Assembly: GCA_015222805.1 (NCBI GenBank)
Contig: JADFVZ010000109.1
Span: 1 to 63,365, forward strand
Length of the DNA stretch: 63,365 nt
Source of the DNA: Pseudomonadota bacterium
GTDB taxonomy: Bacteria; Pseudomonadota; Gammaproteobacteria; Xanthomonadales; SZUA-36
Direction of reading: 5' to 3'
Shown here: in pieces, positions 54,537 through 62,862 of the stretch
Layout: each line of letters starts with the position of its first letter
How positions within the stretch are numbered: the stretch's first letter is position 1
Program-made: the position numbers and the translations under genes
Notes under the pieces: generated by a model
Told to the model about the DNA's origin: nothing
Seen by the model: only the letters and a program-made list of their open reading frames with translations
The model's database searches: none

Positions 54537-55214
54537 TTAACTCAGGTTGGTTGATGCTGGCATGATGTAACTATAAATGGCGACAAAGTGTAATACGCTG
54601 CCGGCGAGCACAAACAAATGCCAGATAGCGTGGTTGTAAGGGATCCGGTCATTGGCATAAAAAATAGTGCCCAGCGTATAAGCTAGTCCGCCGGCCAACA
54701 GGAAAACAAGGCCGCCTGCAGGGACTTTGACAATCAGTTCAGAGGCAGCAAAAATTACGATCCAGCCCATAGCGATATAACTGAACAGGGATAATTTTTC
54801 AAAGCGATCGTGGAAGAAAAACTTAAAACAGACACCGAATACTGCAATGCTCCAGACAATAGCCATCAGGGTATAGCCCCAGGCACCTTGCATACTGATT
54901 AATAATACCGGGGTGTAGGTGCCGGCAATCAGGACATAGATAGCGGCATGGTCAAGTTTTTTAAAAAACAGTTTGGCCCGCTTGCCGGGAACAGAGTGAT
55001 AAAGGGTGGATGCCAGGTAGAGCAAAATCAGGCTACTGCCATAAGTAATCGCGGCAGCCAGGCGCATACCGTCCTGCTGGGTTACCGCCATGATCACCAG
55101 CAGCACCAGTGCGGTGATGCCCAGGATGGCACCAATCCCATGGGTTGCGGCATTGGCAATCTCTTCACGCAGGTCGTAGAGGCTGTGGTGGTTTGATTTT
55201 TTGTTTTTACTCAT
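54537..55214 (-). CDS. trhA: Hemolysin III/PAQR family membrane protein (TrhA-like)
   Basis: A 225-residue membrane protein with seven helices of the hemolysin III (PAQR) family. The hallmark residues are in YDLREEIANAATHGIGAILGI (with the conserved E and H), YLASTLYHSVPGKRAKLFFKKLDHAAIYVLIAGTYTPVLL and the C-terminal NHAIWHLFVLAGSVLHFVAIY. Conserved His and Asp residues bind zinc in the superfamily. Bacterial members act in membrane-lipid homeostasis. Upstream is a 312-base gap with repeats. Confidence 0.93.
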   Translation of the reverse strand: MSKNKKSNHHSLYDLREEIANAATHGIGAILGITALVLLVIMAVTQQDGMRLAAAITYGSSLILLYLASTLYHSVPGKRAKLFFKKLDHAAIYVLIAGTYTPVLLISMQGAWGYTLMAIVWSIAVFGVCFKFFFHDRFEKLSLFSYIAMGWIVIFAASELIVKVPAGGLVFLLAGGLAYTLGTIFYANDRIPYNHAIWHLFVLAGSVLHFVAIYSYIMPASTNLS

Positions 55215-55526
55215 TATTAAATCCTGGCTGCCTTTTTAGCGCAGAAACAGCACTTTAACACTTAATTCAGCTGTCTGACCTAAAAACGGTTAATCAGTTC
55301 AGTTGATAAGAACAGTGCTTATACCGATTTTGCGGTGGTCTTGATGGTGTTCTGTAGAAGTGGTTCAGTTCTTGACGGGGGTAAAACAACTGGATCACGG
55401 GTTCGGTTACTCGCCGCCCCGAGATGATGTGGTTTTTTTAACCTCATCCCGGGATTAACATGCGTTATTCCCGCGGAGGCGGCAACCCAGGGTTTTGATC
55501 TTCAGGGTGTTGGTGTGTTGGGTCCC
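55215..55526. other. 312-base gap upstream of trhA, with repeat relics
   Basis: No gene is seen. The right part contains a diverged family C repeat (55390-55428), then CTCATCCCGGGATTAAC and TTATTCCCGCGGAGGCGGCAACCCAGG at 55443-55491, which look like further degenerate extragenic palindromes of the same kind. The left part, from 55215 to about 55380, has no recognisable signal apart from its expected role as the trhA promoter region. Confidence 0.6.
55390..55428. repeat. Dispersed GC-rich repeat, family C copy 2
   Basis: CTGGATCACGGGTTCGGTTA followed by CTCGCCGCCCCGAGATGATG matches the copy at 38722-38764 over about 35 bases with few differences. The CGGG/CCCCG arms allow a hairpin. The shared opening CTGGATC and closing GATG/GGACG suggest a defined unit of about 40 bases. 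Confidence 0.6.
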
Positions 55527-56582
55527 TTAACGCATTTTTTCCTGTAGCTTGATTAAGGCTTCACTGCCGGGGTTGAGGTCTTTGTAGTCAGCATGTACCA
55601 GTGATTCGGCAATTGTTCCTGACGCCTGGTGCATGGTTGGCAGGTCCTCATTGACATACAACAACCCGGTTACAATCTGGCGCTCAAGACGGTGCTTTTC
55701 CAGGTAGTGCAGGGATTTTTGCCGTGAAGTAGGGTCGTAATCGCCGTTGATTTTTTTCAGTACCAGGGTGGTGCCGTCGTGCAATTCAACCGGCATGGCT
55801 TCACCCTCATTGTAAGCGGTACGGATTTCTTCACTTGGCGGCACGAAGTCAGTATGGATCGCCGGGTGGTAGAACTCACGCACATGCTCATAACTTTTAG
55901 TCGATCCTACGTGGTTATTAAAGGTTACACAGGGTGAAATCACATCGAGGATGGCACATCCGCGATGTTTGAGGCCCGCCTTGATCAGTGGTACCAACTG
56001 GTCTTTGTCGCCAGAGAAGCCGCGCGCGGCAAAACTACCGCCCAGGGTTATTGCGGTGGCTACCGGATCAATGGCCTGCAGGTCGTTAACCTCACCTTTT
56101 TTACTGATGGTTCCGGGGTCGGCGGCGGCCGAGAACTGACCCTTGGTTAAACCGTAAACACCATTATTTTCGATGATGTACAACATATTCAGGTTACGGC
56201 GAATAACATGGGCAAACTGGCCCATGCCGATAGACAATGAATCACCATCGCCGGAAAGGCCGATGCAATAAAAATTACGGTTGGCGGCCATGGCGCCGGT
56301 GGCGATAGAGGGCATGCGCCCATGTACTGAGTTAAAACCATGCGAACCGCTGAGGAAATAGGCAGGTGTTTTACTGGAGCAGCCGATACCGGAGATCTTA
56401 ATGACTTCCTCCGGTCGGGTATCCAGCTCCCAGAATGCCTGCACAATAGCGGCAGTAATGGAATCATGTCCGCAACCTGCACAGAGGGTGGATAACACCC
56501 CTTCGTAATCACGAATGCTCAGGCCAAGTTTGTTCTTAGCCAGCCCGGGAAAATCAACTTTTGGTTTGGCCATGTAAGTCAT
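55527..56582 (-). CDS. korB: 2-oxoacid (2-oxoglutarate):ferredoxin oxidoreductase beta subunit
   Basis: A 351-residue TPP-binding beta subunit. LCAGCGHDSITAAI with its cysteines near residue 37, GIGCSSKTP, and the TPP motif GDGDSLSIGMGQFAHVIRRN ending ENNGVYGLTKGQ near residue 125 are characteristic of KorB-type enzymes. With KorA it oxidises a 2-oxo acid, most likely 2-oxoglutarate, to the acyl-CoA, donating electrons to an iron-sulfur partner. Its start overlaps the korA stop by 4 bases. The last gene in a three-gene operon with the FAD/FeS protein first. Confidence 0.93.
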   Translation of the reverse strand: MTYMAKPKVDFPGLAKNKLGLSIRDYEGVLSTLCAGCGHDSITAAIVQAFWELDTRPEEVIKISGIGCSSKTPAYFLSGSHGFNSVHGRMPSIATGAMAANRNFYCIGLSGDGDSLSIGMGQFAHVIRRNLNMLYIIENNGVYGLTKGQFSAAADPGTISKKGEVNDLQAIDPVATAITLGGSFAARGFSGDKDQLVPLIKAGLKHRGCAILDVISPCVTFNNHVGSTKSYEHVREFYHPAIHTDFVPPSEEIRTAYNEGEAMPVELHDGTTLVLKKINGDYDPTSRQKSLHYLEKHRLERQIVTGLLYVNEDLPTMHQASGTIAESLVHADYKDLNPGSEALIKLQEKMR

Positions 56583-58393
56583 GCTATGACCTCCGTCTTG
56601 AGTTGTTGCTTAACACCCTGGTAAATGCTTTCAGCGGAGATAGGCATCCCGGCATAGTAGAGCACAGAGTGCAGGGCACTTGCGCGTGAGGCGGTTTCAA
56701 GCTCGATCAGGGAGCGCATCTGCCTATCTCGATTTTGTTCAACCACCAGCACATTGTCGTGACTGTCGAGAAAATCGACCAGGTCCTGGTTGAAGGGCAA
56801 TGCGCGTATGCGCATGTAATCTATATGGATGCCTTCGGCCGCCAGGCAGGCCAGTGCCTCACGAGCTGCACCGTCGGAGCTGCCGTAAGCGATCATGCCG
56901 ATCCTGGTTGCTTCTGTGGCGGGCTGTAGTATGGGTGCCGGCATCAGTGATTTTGCCGTCTTCCACTTCACCAGTAAACGATCAACGACTTCCAGGTATT
57001 CATCGCTGTCTTCGGTATAGCCACCGAACCGGTTGTGCCCGGAGCCACGGACAAAATATACACCTTTGCGGCTACTGCCGGGATAGGTACGGTAAGGGAT
57101 ACCGTCGCCATCAACGTCATCATAACGGTAAAAATCCTCTACTTTTTCAAGGTCTTCATCAGTGAGGACTTTACCGCGGTCGGGGACATAGTTGTCATCA
57201 AACTTGATTTCATCAACCATCCAGTCGTTCATGCCGATATCCAGGTCACTAAGCATGAACACGGGTGTTTGCAGGCGTTCAGCCAGGTCAAAGGACTGAA
57301 TCGCCATATGGAAACACTCACCGGGATCTTTCGGCAGCAGGAAAGGATGCCGGGTATCACCATGGGAAGCGAAGGCACATAACATCAAATCACATTGCTG
57401 GGTGCGTGTGGGCATGCCGGTAGAAGGCCCGGTGCGTTGTACATTAATAAATACGCAGGGAATTTCGGCATAGTAAGCCAGGCCGATAAACTCGCTCATT
57501 AACGAAATGCCCGGGCCGGATGTTGGCGTAAACGCCCTGGCTCCTGCCCAGTTGGCGCTAATGGCCATACCGGCAGCGGCCAGCTCATCTTCGGCTTGCA
57601 TGATGATATAGCGGTTTTTACCCTCTTCGGTAGTGCGGAACTGTTGGCAGAACTTTTTAAAACTATCCATGACCCCGGTGGATGGGGTAATGGGATACCA
57701 GGCGCCGACCGTAGCGCCGGCATAAACACAGCCCAGGCCGGTAGCAGTATTACCATCGATGATAATGGAGTGATCCAGTTTTTCCCTGGCTTCAATATGA
57801 AAAGCCAGCGGGTATGAATAATGTTCGCAAACGTAGTCATGGCCCAGCTTGATGGCCTCGAGGTTACCGCCAACCAGTTTGGGTTTGCTGGCAAATATTT
57901 CTTCCAGCAGGGTTTTGACGATTTCCAGATCGATATTCAGGAATGCACAAACGGCACCGACATAGGCGATGTTTTTCATCAGGATGCGGATGCGGGCGTT
58001 GGCAAAATGTTCGTTGACCAGTTTTGCGAAAGGTACGCCAACGGTAGTAATGTCATCACGGTGCAGGCTTTTTTCCCGGGGCCAGGTGCTGTCATACAGC
58101 AGGTAACCGCCGGGACTCACTGCTGCCAGGTCTTTCTGGTAGGTTTGAGCGTTCATTGCCACCATCAAATCAACCCGCTCGGAGCGGCCGTTCCAGCCCT
58201 CATCGTTGGCGCGGATTTCATACCAGGTAGGCAAGCCCTGGATATTGGATGGAAACAGGTTTTTACCGCTTACAGGAACCCCGGAGCGGAAAATGGCTTT
58301 CATCAGCAGTCCGTTGGCACTGGCGGAACCTGTACCGTTGACGGTCGCGATCTTTAAAACAAAGTCATTTACCCGGCTTTGCGTGTCTGACAT
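56579..58393 (-). CDS. korA: 2-oxoacid (2-oxoglutarate):ferredoxin oxidoreductase alpha subunit (gamma-alpha fusion)
   Basis: A 604-residue fused subunit. The N-terminal gamma domain (residues about 10-190) includes GTGSASANGLLMKAIFRSG. The alpha domain begins near 215 with ATGLGCVYAGATVGAWYPITPSTGVMDSF, the usual YPITPSTP-like motif, and contains TSGPGISLMSEFIGLAYYAEIPC and RTGPSTGMPTRTQQCDLM. It forms the substrate and CoA site with KorB. It overlaps the upstream FAD/FeS gene by 25 bases and korB by 4, so the three are tightly coupled. Confidence 0.94.
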   Translation of the reverse strand: MSDTQSRVNDFVLKIATVNGTGSASANGLLMKAIFRSGVPVSGKNLFPSNIQGLPTWYEIRANDEGWNGRSERVDLMVAMNAQTYQKDLAAVSPGGYLLYDSTWPREKSLHRDDITTVGVPFAKLVNEHFANARIRILMKNIAYVGAVCAFLNIDLEIVKTLLEEIFASKPKLVGGNLEAIKLGHDYVCEHYSYPLAFHIEAREKLDHSIIIDGNTATGLGCVYAGATVGAWYPITPSTGVMDSFKKFCQQFRTTEEGKNRYIIMQAEDELAAAGMAISANWAGARAFTPTSGPGISLMSEFIGLAYYAEIPCVFINVQRTGPSTGMPTRTQQCDLMLCAFASHGDTRHPFLLPKDPGECFHMAIQSFDLAERLQTPVFMLSDLDIGMNDWMVDEIKFDDNYVPDRGKVLTDEDLEKVEDFYRYDDVDGDGIPYRTYPGSSRKGVYFVRGSGHNRFGGYTEDSDEYLEVVDRLLVKWKTAKSLMPAPILQPATEATRIGMIAYGSSDGAAREALACLAAEGIHIDYMRIRALPFNQDLVDFLDSHDNVLVVEQNRDRQMRSLIELETASRASALHSVLYYAGMPISAESIYQGVKQQLKTEVIA

Positions 58394-60174
58394 GGTTGGG
58401 TCTCATTTTGGGCGTGTGGGTGGGTAAGAAGGGATTTTTGCATATCCCAGGCTGCGGTAGGGCAGCGTTCGGCACAAAGACTGCAATGCAGGCAAAGGTT
58501 TTCATCTTTGATCATGATTCTTTGTGTTTGCGGCAGGGCGCCGGAAATATACAGGGCCTGCTCATGGTTTTCAGCTGGCGCTTTCAGTTTTTTGCGCAGG
58601 ACTTCTTCATTGTCTTCATTATTGGTAAAGGTAATGCAGTTGGTGGGGCAAATATCGATGCAGGCATCGCATTCTATGCACAGGTCCTCGGTGAAAACCG
58701 TTTGTACATCACAGTTCAGGCAGCGCTCAACTTCGGTTGCCATCTGTTCGGCGTCAAAGCCCAACTCGACTTCGGTATCCAGGTCCTTAAAGCGATTGAC
58801 CAGGTCGACATGCCGCATTTGTGAGCGGTGTGCCGGGTTGAACTGATTGGGAAAGCTCCATTCGTGCATGCCCATTTTCTGGGTGTTGAGGTTCACCAGG
58901 TCCGGCAGGCGGTCTGTTACAGGTAGTTTCTGGCAATACTGGTGAATAGAAATAGCGGCCTGGTGGCCGTGTTCTACTGCCCAGATGATGTTTTTAGGGC
59001 CAAAAGCCGCATCTCCGCCGAAGAAAACACCTTCGACATTGGACTGGAAGGTGGTTTTATCTACTTCCGGTTCATCCCATTTATTAAATTTTATGCCGGC
59101 GGCCTTGTCGATCCAGGGAAAAGCGTTTTCCTGGCCAATTGCCAAAATGACATCATCGCAGGGAATGGTGACCTCACCATTGCTCCAGGCTTTGGCGATC
59201 TGGCCGTTGCCGTCGATATCATATTGCATCAGGTCGAAAACCATACCGGTGAGCTTGCCGTTCTCGATAACGAACTCGCGGGGTGAGTGATTTACCACTA
59301 TTTCGACATTTTCTTCTTCGGCATCTTCCAGCTCCCAGTCAGAAGCCTTGAAGAACTCGCGAGGTTTACGCGCCATCACTTTGACGTTTTTCGCACCCAG
59401 CCGCAACGAACTGCGACAGCAGTCCATGGCGGTGTTGCCCACACCGATAATCAATACCCGTTCACCAATACTTTCGATATGCTTAAATGCTACTGATTTT
59501 AACCAGTCGATACCAATATGCAGGTTTTCGTCTGTTTCCCGTCCGGGTAGCACCAGGTCTTTGCCTTTGGGGGCACCGGAGCCGACAAAAACTGCGTCGT
59601 AACCCTCATTCAACAGGGCGCTAAGGCTTTCAACCGGCGTATTCAGGCGCAGGTCGACACCCATATTGACGATATTATTAATTTCTTCATCCAGGACTTC
59701 AGCCGGCAGGCGGAAGGAAGGAATGTTGTAACGCATCAGGCCACCGGGAACTTCCTGCGCTTCGAAGATGGTGCACTCATAACCCAGTGGCATCAGGTCA
59801 TTGGCCACGGCCAGGGAGGCGCAGCCAGCTCCAACCAGGGCTATTTTAAAGCCGTTTTTTTCAGCGGGAATTGCGGGCAGGTGTTCCTGGATATCGTCTT
59901 TATGGTCGGCGGCAACGCGCTTTAGGCGACATATTGCTACCGGCTGCTCTTCCACCCTGCCGCGACGGCAAGCCGGTTCACAGGGGCGATCGCAGACGCG
60001 TCCAAGGATTCCGGGGAATACATTACTGTGTCGATTAACCATATAGGCATCGGTATACTGCCCCTGGGAAATCAGGCGAATGTATTCGGGAACATCGGTA
60101 TGTGCGGGACAGGCCCACTGGCAGTCGACTACTTTGTGGAAGTAATCGGGGTTGCTAATATCAGTTTTTTTCAT
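58369..60174 (-). CDS. GltD-like FAD/NAD(P) oxidoreductase fused to a 2[4Fe-4S] ferredoxin domain
   Basis: A 601-residue protein in three parts. The N-terminus (CQWACPAH, CDRPCEPACRRG) resembles the cluster-binding domain of glutamate synthase small subunits. The middle is a two-nucleotide-binding flavoprotein with VGAGCASL (canonical GAGPAS changed at the proline) and the NAD(P) motif IGVGNTAMD near residue 240. The C-terminus has two 4Fe-4S motifs, CIECDACIDICPTNC and CLHCSLCAERCP. It probably links KorAB to NAD(P)H without free ferredoxin. It is the first gene of the korA/korB operon. The electron route is inference; fusion and motifs are plain. Confidence 0.9.
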   Translation of the reverse strand: MKKTDISNPDYFHKVVDCQWACPAHTDVPEYIRLISQGQYTDAYMVNRHSNVFPGILGRVCDRPCEPACRRGRVEEQPVAICRLKRVAADHKDDIQEHLPAIPAEKNGFKIALVGAGCASLAVANDLMPLGYECTIFEAQEVPGGLMRYNIPSFRLPAEVLDEEINNIVNMGVDLRLNTPVESLSALLNEGYDAVFVGSGAPKGKDLVLPGRETDENLHIGIDWLKSVAFKHIESIGERVLIIGVGNTAMDCCRSSLRLGAKNVKVMARKPREFFKASDWELEDAEEENVEIVVNHSPREFVIENGKLTGMVFDLMQYDIDGNGQIAKAWSNGEVTIPCDDVILAIGQENAFPWIDKAAGIKFNKWDEPEVDKTTFQSNVEGVFFGGDAAFGPKNIIWAVEHGHQAAISIHQYCQKLPVTDRLPDLVNLNTQKMGMHEWSFPNQFNPAHRSQMRHVDLVNRFKDLDTEVELGFDAEQMATEVERCLNCDVQTVFTEDLCIECDACIDICPTNCITFTNNEDNEEVLRKKLKAPAENHEQALYISGALPQTQRIMIKDENLCLHCSLCAERCPTAAWDMQKSLLTHPHAQNETQPCQTRKAG

Positions 60175-60248
60175 GAAAGCCCTGTTAAAATCTCTTTATT
60201 CTTATCGCTGGTTGGGAATTTAAAATCAGGCTGATCCTAAAGCCCGGG

Positions 60249-61061
60249 TTACAGCTCCATGTCCCTGGCATCGCAGCCACACCAGGCGGCGGTTCCGGCG
60301 GTTTTACACAACGCTTCTTTGTCGAGCAATTCAACCAGTTTGCGATCGACCTTGATCAGGCTCTTTTTCTGGAACCGCGCCAACACCCGGCTGACAGTCT
60401 CTGTTGCCAGTCGCAGGTAGTTGGCAATATCGGCACGCGACATGGCGAGGTTGAATTCTTTGGAAGAATAACCGCGCGCTTTGAAGCGGGCAGCCAGTCC
60501 CAGCAGGAAAGCAGCCATGCGTTCATCGGCCGTATGATCTGCTGCAGCGGCCGAGAGGTCTGAAATGCGGCGGCTCAACAGACGGAACATGTGGTTTTGC
60601 AGTTCTGGAATTTGCTGGGCCAGGGTGGTGACGTCGTTATATTGCAACTTACACACACTGCTGGTCCCCAGCGCTGCCGCATTGCTTACATGGGCGCCCT
60701 GGTAAATTGCATCCAGGCCAAGTAACTCACCGGCGAGGTGGAAACCCAGCACCTGTTCACGCCCGGCGGCATCAACAACATAGGTTTTAAAGCAACCGGA
60801 ACGAACGGCATAGATATCAGAAAAGTCATCAGCTACACGGAACAGGTGGTCACCGTTATGCAGTGGTCGGGATTTATGTACTATTTTTTCGAAGGTTTCA
60901 ACCTGTGGCTGATTCATGCTCGCCGGCAGGCAAAGCTTGCCCAGGCCGCATTTTGTGCAGGCAACATGGGATACCGAAGTGAGTACAGGGTTACTTTGCC
61001 CGGGGGTCCTGGGCTTTTGCCCGCTTGCTGTTGCCTTCTGTACCAATCGCTGATCTACCAT
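60249..61061 (-). CDS. fnr: FNR/Anr-type oxygen-sensing regulator
   Basis: A 270-residue CRP/FNR-family activator. The [4Fe-4S] ligands of FNR are present as C35-x2-C38-x5-C44 (ACTKCGLGKLC) and C137 (SSVCKL). The cyclic-nucleotide-like sensor follows, and the helix-turn-helix ADIANYLRLATETVSRVLARF has the E-x-x-S-R bases-reading motif that recognises TTGAT-N4-ATCAA. The extreme C-terminus, ALCKTAGTAAWCGC, adds three cysteines, unusual for FNR. It lies 112 bases downstream of hemN on the same strand and 74 bases downstream of nothing but the korC-like gene start region. Two FNR boxes occur upstream of hemN. Confidence 0.93.
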   Translation of the reverse strand: MVDQRLVQKATASGQKPRTPGQSNPVLTSVSHVACTKCGLGKLCLPASMNQPQVETFEKIVHKSRPLHNGDHLFRVADDFSDIYAVRSGCFKTYVVDAAGREQVLGFHLAGELLGLDAIYQGAHVSNAAALGTSSVCKLQYNDVTTLAQQIPELQNHMFRLLSRRISDLSAAAADHTADERMAAFLLGLAARFKARGYSSKEFNLAMSRADIANYLRLATETVSRVLARFQKKSLIKVDRKLVELLDKEALCKTAGTAAWCGCDARDMEL

Positions 61062-61173
61062 AATAAGTGAGTTCGTACTGACCAGACGTCATTTTATGCT
61101 ACAAATGCCCCGGGCACAAAAATTATGGCAGATTATTTCTACGACTTTATGCTTATATTGCCCTCAATACGGC

Positions 61174-62574
61174 TTAAATCACCTTGGAAAAGCGTGTGGT
61201 ATTGCCCGAATGATGCAGGTATTGGTCAAAAACCATGGCAATTGAACGCAACAGCAGACGCCCGCGCGGGGTCACTTCAAGGTAATCATCGGCCAGCTTA
61301 ATCAGGCCATCAGCCGCCTGAACCTTAAGTAAATCCAGTTCTATCGCAAAATGTTTGCGGAAGTGGATGTGGTACTTATGGGAAAAATCATTAAAATCCA
61401 GTCGGTCCTGGCACATGACCTGCTGGATAACAGCCCGCCGCAGCCGGTCTTCATCGTGCATGACCAAACCCCTGGCAATGGGCAGCTGGTTTTTTTCCAG
61501 GCCATTCTGGTAGTCGGCGATTATTTTCTGGTTTTGGGAGTAACAGTCACCCACCTGGCCAATGGAGCTGACACCCAGGCCGACCAGATCACAGCGGGCC
61601 ATGGTGGAATAACCCTGGAAATTACGCTGCAATGTACCCTCATCCTGGGCAATGCACAGCTCATCGGTTTCGAGGGCAAAGTGGTCCATGCCGATATAAC
61701 GGTAGCCGGCGGCGCCAAGGCGTTCAATGGTTTCGCCGAACATTGCCAGCTTGGTTTCAGCGGTTGGCAGGTCTTCAGCTTTGATCAGCCGCTGGGCACG
61801 GAATAGTTCGGGTAAGTGCGCGTAGTTATAGATCGACAGGCGATCCGGGCGCATCGCAACTACCGTATCAAGGGTCTGATTAAAGCTGGTAACAGTTTGA
61901 TGTGGCAAGCCGTAGATCAAGTCCACCGAAATGGATTGAAAACCCTGCTCGCGCGCACGAATCATCAGTGCTTCGGTCTGTTCCGGGCTCTGGATGCGAT
62001 TTACAGCTTTTTGAACAATGGGATTAAAATCCTGAATTCCCAGGCTCATGCGGTTAAAACCCAGGTCGGCGAGCAGGTCGATCCGGTTTTCATCCATGGT
62101 GCGCGGGTCGATTTCAATCGACCATTCATGTTCATCACATGCGGGCATATTAAAATGCTCGCGCAAATGCGCCATCAACTCGGTTAACTGGAGGTCTGTC
62201 AGGTAGGTCGGGGTACCGCCGCCAAAATGCAGCTGTACAACTTTTCGGTCATGGTCAAACAGCTGTGCCTGCAGTTCAATTTCCCGATAAAGCGCCCGCA
62301 GGTACGGAATCGCCTGCTCCGGATGCTGGGTAACTTTCTTGTTGCAGCCGCAGTAGTAACACAGCTCATGGCAAAACGGAATATGTATATATAGTGACAG
62401 CGGGCGCGGAATCAACTCTTCATTGCTGAGTTGAACCTGTTGCTCATAGCTGGGGATATCGAAGCTGTCATTAAATTGTACCGCTGTCGGATAGGAGGTG
62501 TATCGGGGACCCTGTTTATCGTATTTACGAATCAAACCCGCATCAAAGTTAGTTGTTTCCAGTACTGTTTTCAT
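61174..62574 (-). CDS. hemN: Oxygen-independent coproporphyrinogen III oxidase
   Basis: A 466-residue radical SAM enzyme for anaerobic haem synthesis. The cluster motif is CHELCYYCGC (C-x3-C-x2-C-x-C, residues about 68-77), preceded by SLYIHIPF. FGGGTPTYL, IEIDPRTM and MSLGIQDFNPIVQKAVNRIQ are also diagnostic, and the C-terminal HemN domain is present. Length near the 457 of E. coli. A perfect FNR box lies 63 bases upstream at the position of a class II promoter, so expression should rise without oxygen. Confidence 0.96.
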   Translation of the reverse strand: MKTVLETTNFDAGLIRKYDKQGPRYTSYPTAVQFNDSFDIPSYEQQVQLSNEELIPRPLSLYIHIPFCHELCYYCGCNKKVTQHPEQAIPYLRALYREIELQAQLFDHDRKVVQLHFGGGTPTYLTDLQLTELMAHLREHFNMPACDEHEWSIEIDPRTMDENRIDLLADLGFNRMSLGIQDFNPIVQKAVNRIQSPEQTEALMIRAREQGFQSISVDLIYGLPHQTVTSFNQTLDTVVAMRPDRLSIYNYAHLPELFRAQRLIKAEDLPTAETKLAMFGETIERLGAAGYRYIGMDHFALETDELCIAQDEGTLQRNFQGYSTMARCDLVGLGVSSIGQVGDCYSQNQKIIADYQNGLEKNQLPIARGLVMHDEDRLRRAVIQQVMCQDRLDFNDFSHKYHIHFRKHFAIELDLLKVQAADGLIKLADDYLEVTPRGRLLLRSIAMVFDQYLHHSGNTTRFSKVI

Positions 62575-62608
62575 GATTTTTATAAAAAATAATTTGTCTA
62601 GGTCCGAG

Positions 62609-62650
62609 AATATAGCTCCTTAAAGGGTGCATGCACTTGATAAAGATCAA
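62609..62650 (-). promoter_or_regulatory. Class II FNR-dependent promoter of hemN
   Basis: A perfect FNR box TTGAT-AAAG-ATCAA (62637-62650, centre 62643.5). On the minus strand a -10 element TATATT lies at 62614-62609, predicting a start near 62602. The box centre is then at -41.5, the classic spacing for class II FNR activation. Confidence 0.8.
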
Positions 62651-62694
62651 TTTAAGTGAAGCTTGATGGTTTACAGGCATGGCAAGACGAAATA

Positions 62695-62736
62695 CTGATC
62701 CAGATCATGTTGCAACACCTGGTTGCGGGCTAAACT
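62695..62736 (+). promoter_or_regulatory. Second, plus-strand class II FNR promoter (predicted)
   Basis: An FNR-like box CTGAT-CCAG-ATCAT (62695-62708, 8 of 10 consensus positions, arms still nearly symmetric; centre 62701.5) is followed by TAAACT (62731-62736) as -10 element. The start predicted at 62743-62744 places the box at -41.5/-42.5. It points away from hemN into a gap with no gene, towards a terminator. Confidence 0.5.
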
Positions 62737-62742
62737 CTCTAC

Positions 62743-62842
62743 CACTGGGGCAGTTAACTCAATGTTCCGGTGCTGAATCTCATATTGAGACTCTCCGTTA
62801 CGGGATATTCTACCGAAGCTGGCAACGGCTTCGGTTTTTTTT
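62743..62842 (+). ncRNA. Candidate FNR-activated small RNA of about 100 nt
   Basis: A predicted transcript from the second FNR promoter to a Rho-independent terminator on the same strand, containing no open frame of note. It has a short internal hairpin TCTCA-TAT-TGAGA (62778-62790), then an exposed CTCTCC (62791-62796) that could pair with ribosome-binding sites, and a terminal stem with a T8 tail, like Hfq-binding sRNAs. FnrS of enterics and PhrS of pseudomonads are known FNR/Anr-dependent sRNAs, but I cannot claim homology. Evidence is positional only. Confidence 0.45.
62812..62842 (+). terminator. Terminator on the plus strand with no coding gene before it
   Basis: ACCGAAGC (62812-62819) pairs with GCTTCGGT (62828-62835) around an 8-base loop, followed by T8 on the plus strand. 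On the minus strand the stem is followed by AGAATATCC, no T tract, so it is not a queD terminator. Its existence implies a plus-strand transcript starting between hemN and this point. Confidence 0.85.
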
Positions 62843-62862
62843 ATTTTAGTTTCGGAAAACTG

